DNA of 37,019 nt from Virgibacillus alimentarius (GTDB lineage: Bacteria > Bacillota > Bacilli > Bacillales > Amphibacillaceae): the NCBI RefSeq assembly GCF_000709085.1, contig NZ_JFBD01000064.1, positions 1 through 37,019 of the forward strand. Direction: 5' to 3'. The notes under the pieces are model-generated. The model saw only the letters and a program-made list of their open reading frames with translations. It was not told where the DNA came from and did no database searches. The stretch's first letter is position 1. The number at the start of each line of letters is the position of its first letter. Both the position numbers and the translations under genes were made by a program. Shown here piece after piece: positions 18,877-28,216 of the stretch.

Positions 18877-18898
18877 AAAAAGGGGTTTGACCCCTTAA
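18877..18898 (-). promoter_or_regulatory. Stem-loop at the start of the rpoE leader
   Basis: On the minus strand AAGGGGT, a 3-nt loop and ACCCCTT form a tight hairpin followed by three further T. It lies just downstream of the predicted rpoE transcription start (about 18900) and upstream of the ribosome-binding site. It may be an attenuator, a 5' mRNA stabiliser, or simply the terminator of the upstream tetR operon. Confidence 0.5.
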
Positions 18899-18906
18899 TT
18901 TTTAAT

Positions 18907-18935
18907 ATCATAACAAGTCTGATTTGCTTTGTCTA
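18907..18935 (-). promoter_or_regulatory. Sigma-A promoter of rpoE
   Basis: On the minus strand TAGACA (18930-18935) and TATGAT (18907-18912) are separated by 17 bp; each hexamer differs from consensus at one position. The leader to the GTG start would be about 50 nt. Confidence 0.72.
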
Positions 18936-19012
18936 GTGAGATCTTATTTTTCGTCTGAATACATTACATGGGCCTTTTGATTTTTCACTTTGCTACAGGC
19001 AATGGCCATTAG

Positions 19013-19636
19013 CTAGTCTTCCCTTTTAATATCAATCGCTTGCAGCAGGAAATGGATTTGTCTGTCAATATATTCTTCTAATGAGAATTGTTTCTGCAGC
19101 ATCCATCTTCTAAATCCCCACATTTGTCCTTGGACAAAGATATTATTTGCAAGTATTTCTGCATCCGCCTGCTCCATTTTATGTGGCAAACTGGTTATGA
19201 TCAGATGCTCTAGCATATCAACCATTTCTCTTTCTTTTTTTAATACATATTCCTTCTTTTCCCCCTCTAGGGATTTCACTTCCTGATACATGATGATGAC
19301 GCCTTCTTGCATCTCATCGATAAGCCGAAAATAAGACTTCGTAACATTTATCAAATTTTTTAAAGAAGGGGATTCATGATCAATGCTTTCCTCTAAACAA
19401 GCATGTACTTGATCATAAATTGCATCGCAAACAAGAAATAGAACATCTTCCTTGGTCCGAATGTACTCGTAAAGTGTACCAATACTAAAACCTGCTTCCT
19501 TAGCAATTTCTCTTGTTGTTGTTTTATGAAATCCCTTTTCCTTAAAAAGGGTTATCGCTCCCTCAATCATCTGATTCCGTCTTTTTTCAATTAATTCCTT
19601 GTCTTTGACCGAAGAAAGGATTTGATCTTCTGTCAT
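19013..19636 (-). CDS. TetR/AcrR-family repressor, probably of the acyl-CoA genes
   Basis: This is a 207-residue one-domain repressor with a TetR N-terminal helix-turn-helix (about residues 20-66: GAITLFKEKGFHKTTTREIA, then GTLYEYIRTKEDVLF) and a divergent C-terminal ligand domain (residues 75-200). It is the last gene of the acyl-CoA oxidation cluster, 55 bp after the second acyl-CoA dehydrogenase. The FadR (YsiA) group of Bacillaceae regulators senses long-chain acyl-CoA, and a FadR-like operator lies in the ywjF promoter. A role as an acyl-CoA-responsive autorepressor is inferred from neighbourhood, not shown. No rival function is suggested by the sequence. Confidence 0.8.
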   Translation of the reverse strand: MTEDQILSSVKDKELIEKRRNQMIEGAITLFKEKGFHKTTTREIAKEAGFSIGTLYEYIRTKEDVLFLVCDAIYDQVHACLEESIDHESPSLKNLINVTKSYFRLIDEMQEGVIIMYQEVKSLEGEKKEYVLKKEREMVDMLEHLIITSLPHKMEQADAEILANNIFVQGQMWGFRRWMLQKQFSLEEYIDRQIHFLLQAIDIKRED

Positions 19637-19691
19637 TTTTATAGAAACCCCCTTCTCTTACATTGTTCACATTCCCGCAACTCTATCCATA

Positions 19692-20834
19692 TTATTCTTT
19701 CGTTAGCAGCCTTCCGATTACGAGCCGCTGTACTTCATTTGTTCCTTCATAAATTTGTGTAATTTTAGCATCCCGCATGAACCGCTCCACAGGATAGTCT
19801 TTTGTATATCCATATCCGCCAAATACTTGGACCGCTTCTACGGTCACACGCATCGCTGTATCACCAGCATACAATTTTGACATCGCCGATGCTTTTGAAT
19901 ATGGAAGGCCCTCCGACTCCAAATAGGCAGCTTGATAGGTTAATAGACGTGAAGCTTCAACTTCTGTTGCCATATCAGCCAGTTTAAAAGATATACCTTG
20001 ATTGTGTGCGATCGGTTTTCCGAATTGTTCACGTTCTTTGGCATAATCTACCGCAGCATCAAGGGCACCTTGAGCAATCCCTAAAGCTTGAGCAGCAATA
20101 CCGTTTCGACCGCCGTCGAGCGTGGTCATAGCAATTTTAAAGCCCTCGCCCTCTTCACCTAAACGATTCTCCTTTGGAATACGACAGTTTTCGAAAATCA
20201 GTTCCGTTGTTGGGGAGGAACGAATCCCAAGTTTCTTTTCTTTTTTACCAAATGTAAATCCTTCTGTCCCTTTTTCGACAATAAATGCTGTAATTCCTTT
20301 ATGGTTTGCATTTGTATCTGTTTTTGCAAAAACAATATAAATATCAGCAACGCCACCATTCGTAATCCAAACTTTATTCCCATTTAATATGTAATCATCA
20401 TTATCTTTGCGGGCTATTGTTTTCATAGAAACGACATCACTGCCCGCACCAGGCTCAGATAAGGCATAAGCTCCTAATGCTTCTCCTGACGCAAGACGGT
20501 ATAAAAAGTTCTTTTTCTGTTCTTCGTTCCCGTAAGTATAAATCGGCCAGCTAGCAAGCGATAGATGTGCAGATAAGGTTACACCCGTAGAAGCACAGAC
20601 ACGTGATAGCTCTTCAACTGCGATACAATAGCTGACATAATCTGCATTAATCCCGCCATATTCTTCTGGCCAAGGAATACCCGTTAACCCAAGTTCTGCC
20701 ATTTTTTCAAAAATCACTCGATCAAAGCGCTCTTCCTCATCGCGTTCAGCAGCTGTAGGTCCAACCTCATTTTCTGCGAAATCACGCACCATTTTTCGTA
20801 GCATTTCTTGTTCTTCCGTTAATTGAAAATCCAT
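19692..20834 (-). CDS. acdA: Acyl-CoA dehydrogenase (AcdA-like)
   Basis: This FAD enzyme oxidises acyl-CoA to trans-2-enoyl-CoA and passes electrons to ETF. The 380-residue protein has the N-terminal FTEEQ-type start ([13 protein letters not shown]), the flavin-binding [11 protein letters not shown] and WITNGG segments, [11 protein letters not shown] and the C-terminal [10 protein letters not shown], whose Glu is the catalytic base in short-chain dehydrogenases. The longer frame starts at 20861; GGGGAGG lies 7 nt before the ATG at 20834, so that start is chosen. It is similar to the next gene along its whole length, suggesting an old duplication with different chain-length or branched-chain preference. 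Exact substrate unknown. Confidence 0.93.
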   Translation of the reverse strand: MDFQLTEEQEMLRKMVRDFAENEVGPTAAERDEEERFDRVIFEKMAELGLTGIPWPEEYGGINADYVSYCIAVEELSRVCASTGVTLSAHLSLASWPIYTYGNEEQKKNFLYRLASGEALGAYALSEPGAGSDVVSMKTIARKDNDDYILNGNKVWITNGGVADIYIVFAKTDTNANHKGITAFIVEKGTEGFTFGKKEKKLGIRSSPTTELIFENCRIPKENRLGEEGEGFKIAMTTLDGGRNGIAAQALGIAQGALDAAVDYAKEREQFGKPIAHNQGISFKLADMATEVEASRLLTYQAAYLESEGLPYSKASAMSKLYAGDTAMRVTVEAVQVFGGYGYTKDYPVERFMRDAKITQIYEGTNEVQRLVIGRLLTKE

Positions 20835-20867
20835 TGTTTTTCCTCCCCATCCTGATCGCATCCATCA

Positions 20868-22010
20868 TTAATCTTTTAAAATTTGTTTTGCAATCACCAT
20901 ATGTTGTATTTCATTTGTTCCTTCATAAATTTCAGTCACCTTTGCATCACGGAAAAACCGTTCAACAGGGTAATCCTCCGTATATCCGTAACCTCCATGC
21001 ACTTGAACAGCTTCAACTGCTGTTTTGGTCGCTGTTTTTGCAGCATACAGTTTCGCCATGGAAACTTCCTTCACGCAATGTTTCCCGTTTTCCATCAGCG
21101 ATGCAGCATGATAGGTTAATTGTTTTACAGCTTCCACTGCAGTAGCCATATCAGCCAGCTTAAAAGAAACACCTTGATGATGCGCAATTGCTTTGCCAAA
21201 CTGCTCCCGTTCTTTTGCATAAGCGACCGCCTGCTCAAGCGCACCTTCGCTAATTCCCAGTGCCTGGGCAGCTATTCCGATACGTCCAACATTTAAATTG
21301 GACATGGCAATTTTAAAACCTTCTCCTTCTATACCAAGAAGCTGTGTTTTCGGGACGATACACTGATCAAAATTTAACTGCACTGTACTTGAGCCGCGCA
21401 GCCCCATTTTCTTCTCGTTTTTCCCTATCTCAAGACCCGGGCTGTTTTTTTCGACAATAAATGCACTAATTCCCTTTGATCCTTTTTCATTACCTGTACG
21501 TGCAAACGTAATAAATGTATCAGCTTCCGCTCCATTCGTAATAAATACTTTTGAACCGTTTAAAATATAATGATCTCCTACGTCTATTGCTTTCGTTTTT
21601 AAATTGGCAGCGTCTGATCCGGATCCAGGTTCGGTCAAAGCAAATGCGCCTAGGTACTCTCCGCTAGCAAGTTTCGGGACATAACGCTGTTTTTGTTCTT
21701 CACTACCAAAATCAACGATCGGATTAGTTCCAACGGAGGTGTGGACAGATAAAATAACACCTAAAGCGGCACTTACCTTGGATATTTCATGGATTGCTAT
21801 AATGTATGAAATAAAGTCCATCCCGCTTCCACCATATTTTTCTGGAATAGGTATTCCCATCAACCCTAATTCGCCCATTTTCTGGATAATTCCCTCTGGA
21901 AATCGACCGTCGCTTTCCATACTTTCTATGTTTGGAGCTATTTCGGCGTGAGCAAAATCTCGAACCATTTTCCGCATCATCACTTGCTCTTCGGTAAAGC
22001 GGGTATTCAT
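20868..22010 (-). CDS. mmgC: Acyl-CoA dehydrogenase (MmgC-like)
   Basis: This is a second short-chain-type acyl-CoA dehydrogenase of 380 residues. It shows FALTEPGSGSDAAN, FITNGAEADT, QALGISEGALEQAV and the terminal YEGTNEIQHMV with the catalytic Glu. It is 33 bp from acdA and 32 bp from the hydroxyacyl-CoA dehydrogenase, so the genes are cotranscribed. In B. subtilis mmgC is a sigma-E mother-cell gene acting on short or branched acyl-CoA; whether this copy is sporulation-linked cannot be read from the sequence. With thiolase and Hbd in the same operon, butyryl-CoA-type substrates are likely. Confidence 0.92.
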   Translation of the reverse strand: MNTRFTEEQVMMRKMVRDFAHAEIAPNIESMESDGRFPEGIIQKMGELGLMGIPIPEKYGGSGMDFISYIIAIHEISKVSAALGVILSVHTSVGTNPIVDFGSEEQKQRYVPKLASGEYLGAFALTEPGSGSDAANLKTKAIDVGDHYILNGSKVFITNGAEADTFITFARTGNEKGSKGISAFIVEKNSPGLEIGKNEKKMGLRGSSTVQLNFDQCIVPKTQLLGIEGEGFKIAMSNLNVGRIGIAAQALGISEGALEQAVAYAKEREQFGKAIAHHQGVSFKLADMATAVEAVKQLTYHAASLMENGKHCVKEVSMAKLYAAKTATKTAVEAVQVHGGYGYTEDYPVERFFRDAKVTEIYEGTNEIQHMVIAKQILKD

Positions 22011-22042
22011 GCTGGCCCTCTCCCTTCAAGGTGTTTCCTCTT

Positions 22043-22900
22043 TTAATGATACTGATAAAAACCTCTGCCTGTTTTCTTACCTAACCATCCTGCTTTCACG
22101 TATTTTCTCAGCAATGGACATGGGCGATATTTGCTGTCACTAAACCCTTCATATAGCACTTCCATAATATAGAGGCAAGTATCCAGACCGATGAAATCGG
22201 CCAATGTTAATGGTCCCATTGGATGATTCATCCCAAGCTTCATGACCGTATCAATATCTTCCGGCGTGGCAACGCCTTCATAGACAGCGAAAATTGCTTC
22301 GTTTATCATTGGCATTAGCACACGGTTCGCTGCGAATCCCGGAAAATCCGCCACCTCGACGGGTGCTTTCTGTAATTCTTTTGTCATCGTTTCTATCGTT
22401 TCATATGTTTCGTCGCTTGTTTGCAGACCACGGATGACTTCAACAAGCTTCATCACTGGTACAGGATTCATAAAATGCATCCCGATCACTTTCTCTGGTC
22501 GGTTTGTTGCCGCAGCAATTTCCGTTATCGGAAGTGATGATGTATTGGATGCTAAAATGGTTTGTTCTGGCATTATTTCATCAAGCTGACGGAACACTTT
22601 TGTTTTCACATCCATGTTTTCCACAATCGCTTCAATCACAAGATCACAATGACCGCCATCTTTTATTTGAGTGGAAGTCTTCAGTCTTCCTAATGTCTTC
22701 GATTTATCCGCTTCTGTAATTCGTTCTTTATCCACTGCACGTTGCAGTAACTTTTCTATTTTATTTACCCCATTTTGAAGTGCATCTTGATTTACATCAT
22801 TTAACAGCACCTCATAGCCTGCTTGCATGCAAACCTGCGCTATCCCGGCCCCCATCTGCCCTGCGCCAATGACCATTACATTCTTTACTGTCATGAACAT
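22043..22900 (-). CDS. mmgB: 3-hydroxybutyryl-CoA dehydrogenase
   Basis: This NAD-dependent enzyme interconverts 3-hydroxyacyl-CoA and acetoacetyl-CoA. The 285-residue protein has the Rossmann glycine motif VIGAGQMGAGIAQ near residue 10, the catalytic His in IGMHFMNPVPVMKLVE, and the C-terminal helical dimerisation domain (NRVLMPMINEAIF, then GPLTLADFIGLD). The ATG at 22900 and the one two codons later are both compatible with AGGAGG; the start is uncertain by two codons. It is the middle gene of the thiolase-Hbd-dehydrogenase operon. No enoyl-CoA hydratase gene is present in this window, so that step must be encoded elsewhere. Confidence 0.94.
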   Translation of the reverse strand: MFMTVKNVMVIGAGQMGAGIAQVCMQAGYEVLLNDVNQDALQNGVNKIEKLLQRAVDKERITEADKSKTLGRLKTSTQIKDGGHCDLVIEAIVENMDVKTKVFRQLDEIMPEQTILASNTSSLPITEIAAATNRPEKVIGMHFMNPVPVMKLVEVIRGLQTSDETYETIETMTKELQKAPVEVADFPGFAANRVLMPMINEAIFAVYEGVATPEDIDTVMKLGMNHPMGPLTLADFIGLDTCLYIMEVLYEGFSDSKYRPCPLLRKYVKAGWLGKKTGRGFYQYH

Positions 22901-22927
22901 ATTCCTCCTCCTGAGTGCTTTCTCCAG

Positions 22928-24115
22928 TTAAGATTTCGGTACTTCAATCAGCACGGCGTCACCCTGACCGCCACCACTACAAATTGCTGCAATTCCAAGA
23001 CCTCCGCCTCGGCGTTTTAATTCATGAATCAATGTTAAAATAATCCGCGCACCACTCGCACCAATCGGATGCCCTAAGGCAACGGCCCCTCCGTTCACAT
23101 TCACTTTTTCTGAATCAATACCTGCGATTTCACCGCTAGCTAAGGAAACTGCTGCAAATGCTTCGTTAATTTCAAATAAATCAATATCCTCTTTCTTTTT
23201 ACCGGTTTTCTCCAAAAGCTTATTGATGACCAGGCCTGGTGTTTGCGGGAATTTTTCCGCCTCTATCGCTACCTCCGCATGCCCTAAAACAAATGCCAAT
23301 GGACTTTTTCCTAACTTTTCTGCCTTTTCATCAGACATTAACACAAAGGCACATGCACCATCATTCACCCCTGGTGCGTTCCCCGCTGTAATCGTTCCAT
23401 CAGATCCAAAAGCAGAAGGCAATTTCGCCAATTTTTCGATACTAGTATCTTTTCGTGGTGCTTCATCTGTATCAACAATCATTGGATCACCTTTACGACG
23501 GGGGACTTCAAGGGCTACAATTTCCCCGGCAAACTTCCCTTCTTCGATTGCTTTTACCGCTCGTTGATGGCTTCGGTAGGACCATTCATCCTGTGCGTCT
23601 CTTGTTAATCCAAATTCATTTGCTGTATCATTTCCGTAATTGCCCATATGCACTCCTTGAAAAGAGCAGGTTAATCCATCATGGATCATCATATCTTTCA
23701 CAGCCTTATCTCCCATACGATTTCCCCAGCGTGCATCGGGTAAAAAATAAGGAGCATTGCTCATGCTTTCCATGCCACCTGCTACAATTACTTCCTCATC
23801 ACCAAGACGGATGAGCTGATCTGCCAATGTGACACTGCGAAGTCCAGACGCACATACCTTATTGATCGTTTCTGTTTTTACATTCCAAGGGATTCCGGCC
23901 TCCCTTGCAGCCTGCCTTGACGGGATTTGGCCTTGGCCTCCTTGCAAAACAGTTCCCATAATCACTTCATCAATTTCAGTGTTTTCCAGTTCTGCACGAT
24001 CTAGTGCTGCATGTATTGCCTTTCCGCCCAATTTGGATGCTGTAAATGATTTTAGGCTTCCTCCGAATTTTCCAAACGGTGTTCTGGCACCTGATACAAT
24101 AACGGTTCTTCTCAT
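22928..24115 (-). CDS. mmgA: Acetyl-CoA acetyltransferase (thiolase)
   Basis: This thiolase cleaves acetoacetyl-CoA to two acetyl-CoA, or runs the reverse condensation. The 395-residue protein has the acyl-accepting Cys88 in [11 protein letters not shown], the [17 protein letters not shown] histidine motif and the C-terminal [11 protein letters not shown] cysteine. The frame extends upstream to 24157, but AGGGG sits 9 nt before the ATG at 24115, where [16 protein letters not shown] matches the family start. It is the first gene of the operon thiolase-Hbd-AcdA-AcdA-TetR. A palindromic operator-like site lies 55-72 bp upstream. Confidence 0.95.
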   Translation of the reverse strand: MRRTVIVSGARTPFGKFGGSLKSFTASKLGGKAIHAALDRAELENTEIDEVIMGTVLQGGQGQIPSRQAAREAGIPWNVKTETINKVCASGLRSVTLADQLIRLGDEEVIVAGGMESMSNAPYFLPDARWGNRMGDKAVKDMMIHDGLTCSFQGVHMGNYGNDTANEFGLTRDAQDEWSYRSHQRAVKAIEEGKFAGEIVALEVPRRKGDPMIVDTDEAPRKDTSIEKLAKLPSAFGSDGTITAGNAPGVNDGACAFVLMSDEKAEKLGKSPLAFVLGHAEVAIEAEKFPQTPGLVINKLLEKTGKKKEDIDLFEINEAFAAVSLASGEIAGIDSEKVNVNGGAVALGHPIGASGARIILTLIHELKRRGGGLGIAAICSGGGQGDAVLIEVPKS

Positions 24116-24169
24116 AGAAAACATCCCCTTCTTTGTATGATTATTTTTGATTCCCACGCTGCTTTCATG

Positions 24170-24187
24170 ATTGAACGCTCGCTCAAT
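24170..24187. promoter_or_regulatory. Palindromic operator candidate upstream of the thiolase operon
   Basis: ATTGAACGCTCGCTCAAT is an 18-bp palindrome with one mismatched pair outside the central bases. It lies between the ywjF stop and the thiolase start, where the operon promoter should be. Its size and symmetry fit a TetR-family repressor, and the operon ends with such a gene. Between it and the ywjF stop is a weak terminator-like hairpin (about 24200-24227). No clear promoter hexamers could be assigned. Confidence 0.5.
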
Positions 24188-24252
24188 TAGCTTATTCTAC
24201 AAAAGGAGAGAAAAATCCTCCCCTTTTATCATTTCATCATCAACTAGAACGT

Positions 24253-26364
24253 CTATGCTGTTTTACTATCTTCTTTTGCAAATACAGATAATGCTAGAAT
24301 TTCAGCAACATCCATCGTACTAATATCTTCTTCTACTTCTTTTGCCTTTGTTCCATCACTTAACATCGTTAAACAGAAAGGACATGCACTTGAAATCATG
24401 GATGGCTCCACTTCTAAGGCTTGCTCCGTTCGTGCTACGTTAATGCGGTTACCTGTCGTTTCCTCTGTCCACATTAAGCCCCCACCTGCACCACAACACA
24501 TGCCATTCTCACGATTACGTTTCATCTCTACCAATTCGAGCCCTGGAATAGATTTTAAGATTTCTCTTGGCGGATCATATACCCCGTTATATCTGCCCAG
24601 ATAGCAAGAATCGTGATAAGTTAATCGTTGGTTAATTTCACCGGTTGGTTTTAGCTTTCCATTCATCACAAGGTCAAATAGCATTTGTGAGTGATGATAC
24701 ACTTCTGCTTCAAAACCAAAATCAGGATATTCATTTTTAAAGATATTATAAGCATGCGGATCAATGGTAACAATTTTTGTTACATTGTGTTTATTAAACT
24801 CTTTTATATTCTTTTCAGCAATTTCCTGGAATAAAAACTCATTTCCAATACGGCGAGCCGTATCTCCAGAATTCGCTTCTTTATTTCCTAAAATAGCAAA
24901 GTTAATGCCTGCTTGATTCATTAATTTCGCAAAGGCAATTGCTATTTTCTGACTGCGGCTGTCGAATGAGCCCATGGAGCTCACCCAGAATAGGTATTCA
25001 AAATCTTTATCTTCTTTTTTCAATTCTTTGATTGTCGGGATGTACACCGACTCGTCCAGCTCACGCCATTTAATGCGATCTTTTTTCGATAGTCCCCAAG
25101 GATTCCCTTGACGCTCGATATTCATCACTGCGCGCTGGATATCAGAATCCATTTTCCCTTCTGTCATTACGAGGTAACGGCGCAGATCAATGATTTTATC
25201 GACATGTTCGTTCATTACCGGACAGGCATCTTCACAAGCACGGCAAGTGGTACAACCGGAAATTTCCTCTTCTGTCATGACATCCCCAATCAAATCGACA
25301 CTTTCTACCGTTGCTGCGGCTTCCTTATTACCGGCACTAGCTAATTGGTTTCCTTGTGTATTTGAAAATGCAAAGGTTGGAACCCAAGGTGTCTTCCCTG
25401 TAACAGCTGCCCCTTTTTCTGTCAGATGATCACGAATTTTAATCATTAAGTCCATCGGTGACAGCATTTTTCCTGTTCCTGCAGCCGGACAAACGTCTGT
25501 ACAACGGCCACATTCTACACAAGCATAAAGATCAAGCAACTGGAATTGTGTAAAGTCTTCCACTTTTCCGACGCCAAAGGAAACATCTTCTTCATCTTCC
25601 ATTTCATCTAAATCGAAATTAACCTTAGATAATTTTCCAGGGACTCGCTTACTTAAGAATACATTAATTGGTGCAGCAATTAAGTGCGCGTGTTTGGATT
25701 GTGGTACATATACGAGAAAAGCCAAAAGCGTTATCGTGTGTACCCACCATGCAATGAAAAAGACAATCATTGCAGCTGTTGGTGACATCCAACCGAATAA
25801 TAGTGCGATACCGCTCGCAATTGGAGATGACCAGCTCGCTCCTGTTTCAAACCAGATTTGCATCATCCCATTGCCAAGTAATACGGAAAGCATCAATGTT
25901 CCAATAAATATAAGAACTAAACCTGCTTTAAAACCACGTTTTAATCTTACTAGTTTCTCCATGTACCGTCGGTAAAATGCCCAAGCGACAGCTACTAAGA
26001 TCATTAATGTAACTAATTCCTGAAAAAAGACAAATCCAGGATAAAGTGGCCCAAATGGTAAATGATTACCAGGAGAAATCCCTTTGATAAACATATCAAT
26101 TGCACCAAACTGGACAAGAATAAACCCGTAAAACATCATGACATGAATCGTCCCCGACTTTTTATCCTTCAGCAGCTTGGACTGTCCAAATACGATTTTT
26201 ATGATTTTTCGTATTCGTTCTTTTATTTCCCCGTCAAACTCTGATTTCTGCCCTAGATCAATATAGGCTTTCCGTGTTGCTATTACCCTTGCAAACAAGT
26301 AAATTGCATAAATGGTAACAGCGATGAATGCTAATAAGTTCACAATCAAAAAGGTATCCATCAA
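24253..26364 (-). CDS. ywjF: Membrane Fe-S oxidoreductase (likely ETF:menaquinone oxidoreductase)
   Basis: This 703-residue fusion has an N-terminal NarI-like membrane domain with about six helices (residues 5-235). Two [4Fe-4S] motifs follow (CVECGRCTDVCP near residue 290 and CTTCRACEDACP near 375), then a C-terminal heterodisulfide-reductase-like pair of CCG domains (DSCYLGRYNGVYDPP and CCGAGGGLMWTEE). Homologues are proposed to pass electrons from ETF, reduced by acyl-CoA dehydrogenases, to menaquinone; this fits the dehydrogenase genes directly downstream. The ETF subunits are not in the window. Its promoter carries a FadR-like operator. Quinone reduction is inferred from family and context. 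Confidence 0.9.
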   Translation of the reverse strand: MMDTFLIVNLLAFIAVTIYAIYLFARVIATRKAYIDLGQKSEFDGEIKERIRKIIKIVFGQSKLLKDKKSGTIHVMMFYGFILVQFGAIDMFIKGISPGNHLPFGPLYPGFVFFQELVTLMILVAVAWAFYRRYMEKLVRLKRGFKAGLVLIFIGTLMLSVLLGNGMMQIWFETGASWSSPIASGIALLFGWMSPTAAMIVFFIAWWVHTITLLAFLVYVPQSKHAHLIAAPINVFLSKRVPGKLSKVNFDLDEMEDEEDVSFGVGKVEDFTQFQLLDLYACVECGRCTDVCPAAGTGKMLSPMDLMIKIRDHLTEKGAAVTGKTPWVPTFAFSNTQGNQLASAGNKEAAATVESVDLIGDVMTEEEISGCTTCRACEDACPVMNEHVDKIIDLRRYLVMTEGKMDSDIQRAVMNIERQGNPWGLSKKDRIKWRELDESVYIPTIKELKKEDKDFEYLFWVSSMGSFDSRSQKIAIAFAKLMNQAGINFAILGNKEANSGDTARRIGNEFLFQEIAEKNIKEFNKHNVTKIVTIDPHAYNIFKNEYPDFGFEAEVYHHSQMLFDLVMNGKLKPTGEINQRLTYHDSCYLGRYNGVYDPPREILKSIPGLELVEMKRNRENGMCCGAGGGLMWTEETTGNRINVARTEQALEVEPSMISSACPFCLTMLSDGTKAKEVEEDISTMDVAEILALSVFAKEDSKTA

Positions 26365-26398
26365 CCAGCTTCCCCTTCCTGCACAATATTATGAAAAA

Positions 26399-26412
26399 TG
26401 ATAACGATTCCA
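26399..26412 (-). promoter_or_regulatory. Candidate cre (CcpA site) in the ywjF leader
   Basis: On the minus strand TGGAATCGTTATCA matches the cre consensus TGWAANCGNTNWCA at all but position 3. It lies between the predicted ywjF transcription start and the ATG, a place where CcpA binding blocks transcription. This would give carbon catabolite repression of fatty-acid oxidation. Confidence 0.5.
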
Positions 26413-26448
26413 TTTATCAGAAATATCTTAGGAGAATTTTCTGATAAA
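26413..26448. repeat. Perfect inverted repeat at the 5' end of the ywjF leader
   Basis: Arms TTTATCAGAAA (26413-26423) and TTTCTGATAAA (26438-26448) are perfectly complementary over 11 bp with a 14-bp spacer. It starts a few bases downstream of the predicted ywjF transcription start and adjoins the cre. It could be an mRNA stem-loop or a second protein-binding site. Confidence 0.6.
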
Positions 26449-26460
26449 TACTATACTACT

Positions 26461-26489
26461 ACTTTAACTATGAATGAGCATTCAGTCAA
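26461..26489 (-). promoter_or_regulatory. ywjF promoter with embedded FadR-like operator
   Basis: On the minus strand TTGACT (26484-26489) and TAAAGT (26461-26466) are separated by 17 bp. The spacer contains TGAATGAGCATTCAGTCA (plus strand 26471-26488). This fits TGAATGA-N4-TCATTCA, the B. subtilis FadR operator form as I recall it, with one mismatch in the half-sites; it also contains a perfect TGAATG-N2-CATTCA. An operator between -35 and -10 predicts tight repression. The -10 hexamer itself is weak. Confidence 0.6.
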
Positions 26490-26547
26490 CACCTTTTTAA
26501 AAAAATATTTTCCTCATGACCTAACATGAGGAAAATAAAGGGAGTGT

Positions 26548-28215
26548 TTACATTTTCTTTGGCGCTGTGACACCAATTAAACGAAGGCCATTACGAAGCG
26601 TAATGCGCACTGCTTTCATGAGTGCAATACGTGCTTTTGTTCTTTCCGGTTGGTCCTCGTCCAAAACTTTTTCTGCATTATAAAAGCTATGGAGCAAGCT
26701 AGCTAAGTCAAAAACATATTGTGTCACTTTATGTGGTGTATGTTTACTTGCAGCATCTGCAATTGTCTTTGGAAACTCCCCTAGTTTTTTTAGTAAATCC
26801 ACTTCTTTTTCAGTGGTTAAAAGGGTTGGATCCATATCTTGCTCAAAAGAAAATCCTTTGTTTGCTGCTTGTTTTAGCATCGTACATATTCTTGCATGGG
26901 CGTACTGTACGTAATAAACTGGGTTTTCATTGGACTGTGAACGGGCCAAATCGAGATCAAAATCGAGCTGCGAATCATTGGAACGTGTTACAAAAAAGTA
27001 GCGAACAGCATCTATACCCACATCACTCATTAATTCGCGAAGGGCTACCGCTTTTCCAGTTCTTTTACTCATACGAAGCTTCTCACCATTTTCAAATAGA
27101 TTGACCATTTGAATAATTTGCACCTCGAACTTATCAGAAGCATATCCTAAAGCCAAAATAGCTGCACGCATTCTCGGAATATATCCGTGATGATCAGCTC
27201 CCCATACGTTAATGATTTTATCAAAACCACGTTCTAGTTTGTCTTGATGATAGGCGATGTCCGGCATCAAATAAGTGTAGCTTCCATCGCTTTTGATAAG
27301 CACACGATCCTTATCATCGCCAAAGTCTGTTGAGCGCAGCCATGTTGCATCGTCCTTTTCATAGACAAATCCGCCATCTTTTAGTTTTGCGAGTGCATCA
27401 TGAATCTTATCTTGATAAAGCGTCCGTTCGGAGAACCAATTATCAAAATGGACACGGAAATCCGCTAAATCTTCCTCAATTTTTTTCAGTTCATACTGGA
27501 GACCATACTCCTTAAAAAAGGAAAGTCTTTCCGCTCGATCCTTCTCTTTCCACTCCTGTCCATACGCTTCCTTAATTTTTTCGCCAATTCCAATAATATC
27601 ATCTCCATGATACCCATCTTCAGGCATCGTTACGTTCTCACCAAGTGCTTGCAGATAGCGGGCTTCGACCGAAAGCGCTAACTGATCAATTTGATTGCCA
27701 GCATCGTTAATATAATATTCACGTTCAACATCATATCCTGAAGCAGCTAGAATATTACAGAGGACATCTCCAAAAGCTGCTCCGCGTGCATGACCAAGAT
27801 GCAAGTCGCCAGTTGGGTTTACAGACACAAATTCAACCTGCACTTTCTCCCCTTGCCCTGTATTTGTCTTCCCGTAATTTTCATCCGTTTTTAAAATCGT
27901 CGGGATAAGCTCTCCTAAATAGTCGTTTTTCATGAAAAAATTAATAAATCCAGGGCCGGCAATTTCTACTTTAGAAATCGAAGCCTTCGAGTGATCTAAA
28001 TGTTCCATAATATCTTTGGCAATTTGCTTCGGTGCTTTTTTTGCGATCCGGGCAAGCTGCATGGCAATATTGGTTGCAAAGTCCCCATGTGCTTTCTCTT
28101 TTGGCTTTTCTAAAATGATTTGCGGGAGCTCTTCCTTTGCAGCAAGATCTGCTTTTAAAACCGCCTCGCCAATTTCCTGCTTTAATATATCCTCTGTTTG
28201 TGCTAAAACATTCAC
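26548..28215 (-). CDS. argS: Arginyl-tRNA synthetase
   Basis: ArgS charges tRNA-Arg. The 555-residue protein has the N-terminal Add1 domain, the class I HIGH motif as HLGHARGAA, the YYINDAGNQ block, a KMSKS-like RMSKRTGK and the C-terminal anticodon-binding helical domain ending [12 protein letters not shown]. The ORF begins with an ATG at 28233 that contains the AGGAGG itself. The GTG at 28215 (giving [11 protein letters not shown]) is 9 nt downstream of it and matches the B. subtilis start. It begins 1 bp after the ywiB stop codon, so the two are translationally close. No T-box is present. Confidence 0.97.
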   Translation of the reverse strand: MNVLAQTEDILKQEIGEAVLKADLAAKEELPQIILEKPKEKAHGDFATNIAMQLARIAKKAPKQIAKDIMEHLDHSKASISKVEIAGPGFINFFMKNDYLGELIPTILKTDENYGKTNTGQGEKVQVEFVSVNPTGDLHLGHARGAAFGDVLCNILAASGYDVEREYYINDAGNQIDQLALSVEARYLQALGENVTMPEDGYHGDDIIGIGEKIKEAYGQEWKEKDRAERLSFFKEYGLQYELKKIEEDLADFRVHFDNWFSERTLYQDKIHDALAKLKDGGFVYEKDDATWLRSTDFGDDKDRVLIKSDGSYTYLMPDIAYHQDKLERGFDKIINVWGADHHGYIPRMRAAILALGYASDKFEVQIIQMVNLFENGEKLRMSKRTGKAVALRELMSDVGIDAVRYFFVTRSNDSQLDFDLDLARSQSNENPVYYVQYAHARICTMLKQAANKGFSFEQDMDPTLLTTEKEVDLLKKLGEFPKTIADAASKHTPHKVTQYVFDLASLLHSFYNAEKVLDEDQPERTKARIALMKAVRITLRNGLRLIGVTAPKKM

Positions 28216-28216
28216 T

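Noticed and set aside
23223-23567. 114-codon and neighbouring 119-codon plus-strand ORFs
   Set aside because: They are antisense to the thiolase gene and reflect its codon bias.
26721-27104. 127-codon plus-strand ORF
   Set aside because: It is antisense to argS and has no family resemblance or ribosome-binding site.
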